Below the pieces are notes generated by a model that was not told where the DNA came from, searched no databases, and saw only the letters and a program-made list of their open reading frames with translations. From the NCBI GenBank assembly GCA_030840665.1, contig JAVEEB010000326.1, forward strand, positions 1-9,467: a DNA stretch of 9,467 nt, given 5' to 3'. This document shows, piece after piece, positions 8,841-9,467 of this stretch; the stretch's first letter is position 1, and each line of letters starts with the position of its first letter. Source of the DNA: Frankiaceae bacterium (GTDB taxonomy: Bacteria > Actinomycetota > Actinomycetes > JAVEEB01). A program made the position numbers and the translations under genes.

Positions 8841-9467
8841 GTTTCTTCCGCCGTTCGTCCCCGCATCCGACGCCGCCGGAGGCTGCGCCCGTCGAGCCGG
8901 ATGAGGCGGTGCTGGCCACGGCTGCGCCGGATGAGGCCACGCCTGATGAGGCCGCGCCGGACGAGGCCGCACCCGACGAGGACGCCCTCGCCGTCGATTT
9001 CCCGTCGTACGACACTCCTGTCGCACTTGACCCTCTCGTGGACGACCTCCCGGTTGCCGTTGCAGGTGTGTCCGAGTGGGCCGGCGATGGCAGCACGCGC
9101 CAGAAGCTGGGTCACATCTCGGGCGGCATCGCGCCGTTCGTGACGGTGCTGCCGGCCTTCGTGCGCGGCCATCGAGCCCCCGCGCTCCTGGTCCTCGAGG
9201 ACGGCCGCACGTTCCGCGGCGAGGCATACGGCGCCACCGGCGAGACGCACGGCGAGGCCGTCTTCAACACGGGCATGACCGGCTACCAGGAGACGCTGAC
9301 CGACCCGTCGTACTACGGCCAGGTCGTCGCCATGACCGCACCCCACATCGGCAATACCGGTTACAACGACGAGGACCCGGAGTCCTCGCGCATCTGGGTC
9401 GCCGGCTTCGTGGTCCGCGACCCCGCCCGTGTCACCTCCAACTGGCGCGCCGGCCGTACCCTCGAAG
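8837..9467 (+). CDS. carA: Carbamoyl phosphate synthase small chain with N-terminal extension (partial)
   Basis: The small (glutaminase) subunit supplies ammonia to CarB for carbamoyl phosphate. Only 210 residues fall in the window. Residues 115-210 are typical of the CarA N-terminal domain: [18 protein letters not shown], then [20 protein letters not shown], then [13 protein letters not shown]. The class I amidotransferase domain lies beyond the edge. Known CarA proteins begin near residue 115, so about 114 extra residues precede the core. They comprise a short basic start (MSFFRRSS), an acidic Pro/Ala-rich stretch with five PDEA-like units (21-50), and a segment ending [21 protein letters not shown]. 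The ATG overlaps the pyrC stop (ATGA), with a weak GGGAA 6 bases upstream. The frame is unbroken. In-frame GTGs at 9140, 9146 and 9161 could start a normal-length CarA, but none has a clear ribosome site. Assignment of the core is secure; the true start is less so. Confidence 0.9.
   Translation, partial: MSFFRRSSPHPTPPEAAPVEPDEAVLATAAPDEATPDEAAPDEAAPDEDALAVDFPSYDTPVALDPLVDDLPVAVAGVSEWAGDGSTRQKLGHISGGIAPFVTVLPAFVRGHRAPALLVLEDGRTFRGEAYGATGETHGEAVFNTGMTGYQETLTDPSYYGQVVAMTAPHIGNTGYNDEDPESSRIWVAGFVVRDPARVTSNWRAGRTLE
8927..8986 (+). repeat. Four 15-base tandem repeats encoding PDEA-type pentapeptides
   Basis: Four consecutive 15-base units encode [15 protein letters not shown] and PDEDA in the CarA extension (residues 31-50). 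A fifth, separated unit (PDEAV, residues 21-25) lies upstream. The copies differ at the wobble bases of the Asp and Pro codons, so the array is not freshly duplicated. Such repeats can change length by slippage without breaking the frame. Confidence 0.8.

Noticed and set aside
7995..9227. Minus-strand open frame (410 codons) opposite pyrC and carA
   Set aside because: It overlaps two firmly identified genes, is Arg/Gly/Pro-rich low-complexity sequence and shows no domain.

Overview
The window is chromosomal DNA from a high-GC Actinomycetota. Three things point there: the gene order pepQ-efp-nusB followed by bldD-pyrR-pyrB-pyrC-carA, which matches the arrangement known from Streptomyces and (in part) Mycobacterium; a BldD-type regulator carrying the complete c-di-GMP-binding signature; and frequent GTG/TTG starts with GC-rich third codon positions. 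I cannot name the genus.

Layout. (1) 1-2748, minus strand: a large secreted protein with no visible catalytic domain. It has a signal peptide, four fibronectin-III-like modules (one with a calcium-loop-like insert), an SbsA-type Ig-like domain, and two tandem C-terminal beta-sandwich-like repeats. A GC-rich hairpin follows its stop codon. (2) 2749-2887: divergent intergenic region with two inverted repeats. (3) 2888-5053, plus strand: pepQ (Xaa-Pro peptidase), efp (elongation factor P) and nusB (antitermination factor); efp and nusB overlap by one base. (4) 5050-5544, minus strand: bldD, convergent with nusB, with both stop codons inside one CTAG. (5) 5545-6004: a 460-base regulatory region. 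It holds a good bldD promoter, a BldD operator matching the published consensus at every fixed position and centred on the predicted bldD start site, a strong hairpin in the predicted bldD leader, a pyr promoter, and a PyrR-type RNA hairpin touching the pyrR ribosome binding site. (6) 6005-9467, plus strand: pyrR-pyrB-pyrC-carA, each pair joined by an ATGA overlap; carA runs off the window.

How the genes work together. The pyr genes form a translationally coupled operon for UMP synthesis: CarA (with CarB outside the window) makes carbamoyl phosphate, PyrB makes carbamoyl aspartate, and PyrC closes it to dihydroorotate. PyrR probably senses UMP/UTP and represses translation through the leader hairpin. 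BldD probably represses its own promoter when loaded with c-di-GMP.

Most of the window is conserved housekeeping DNA. The less ordinary parts are a roughly 114-residue acidic, repeat-bearing N-terminal extension on CarA, where other actinobacteria often have a separate small gene; the architecture and placement of the large secreted protein; and the unexplained hairpin in the bldD leader. I found no CRISPR array, tRNA, rRNA, transposon or defence system.
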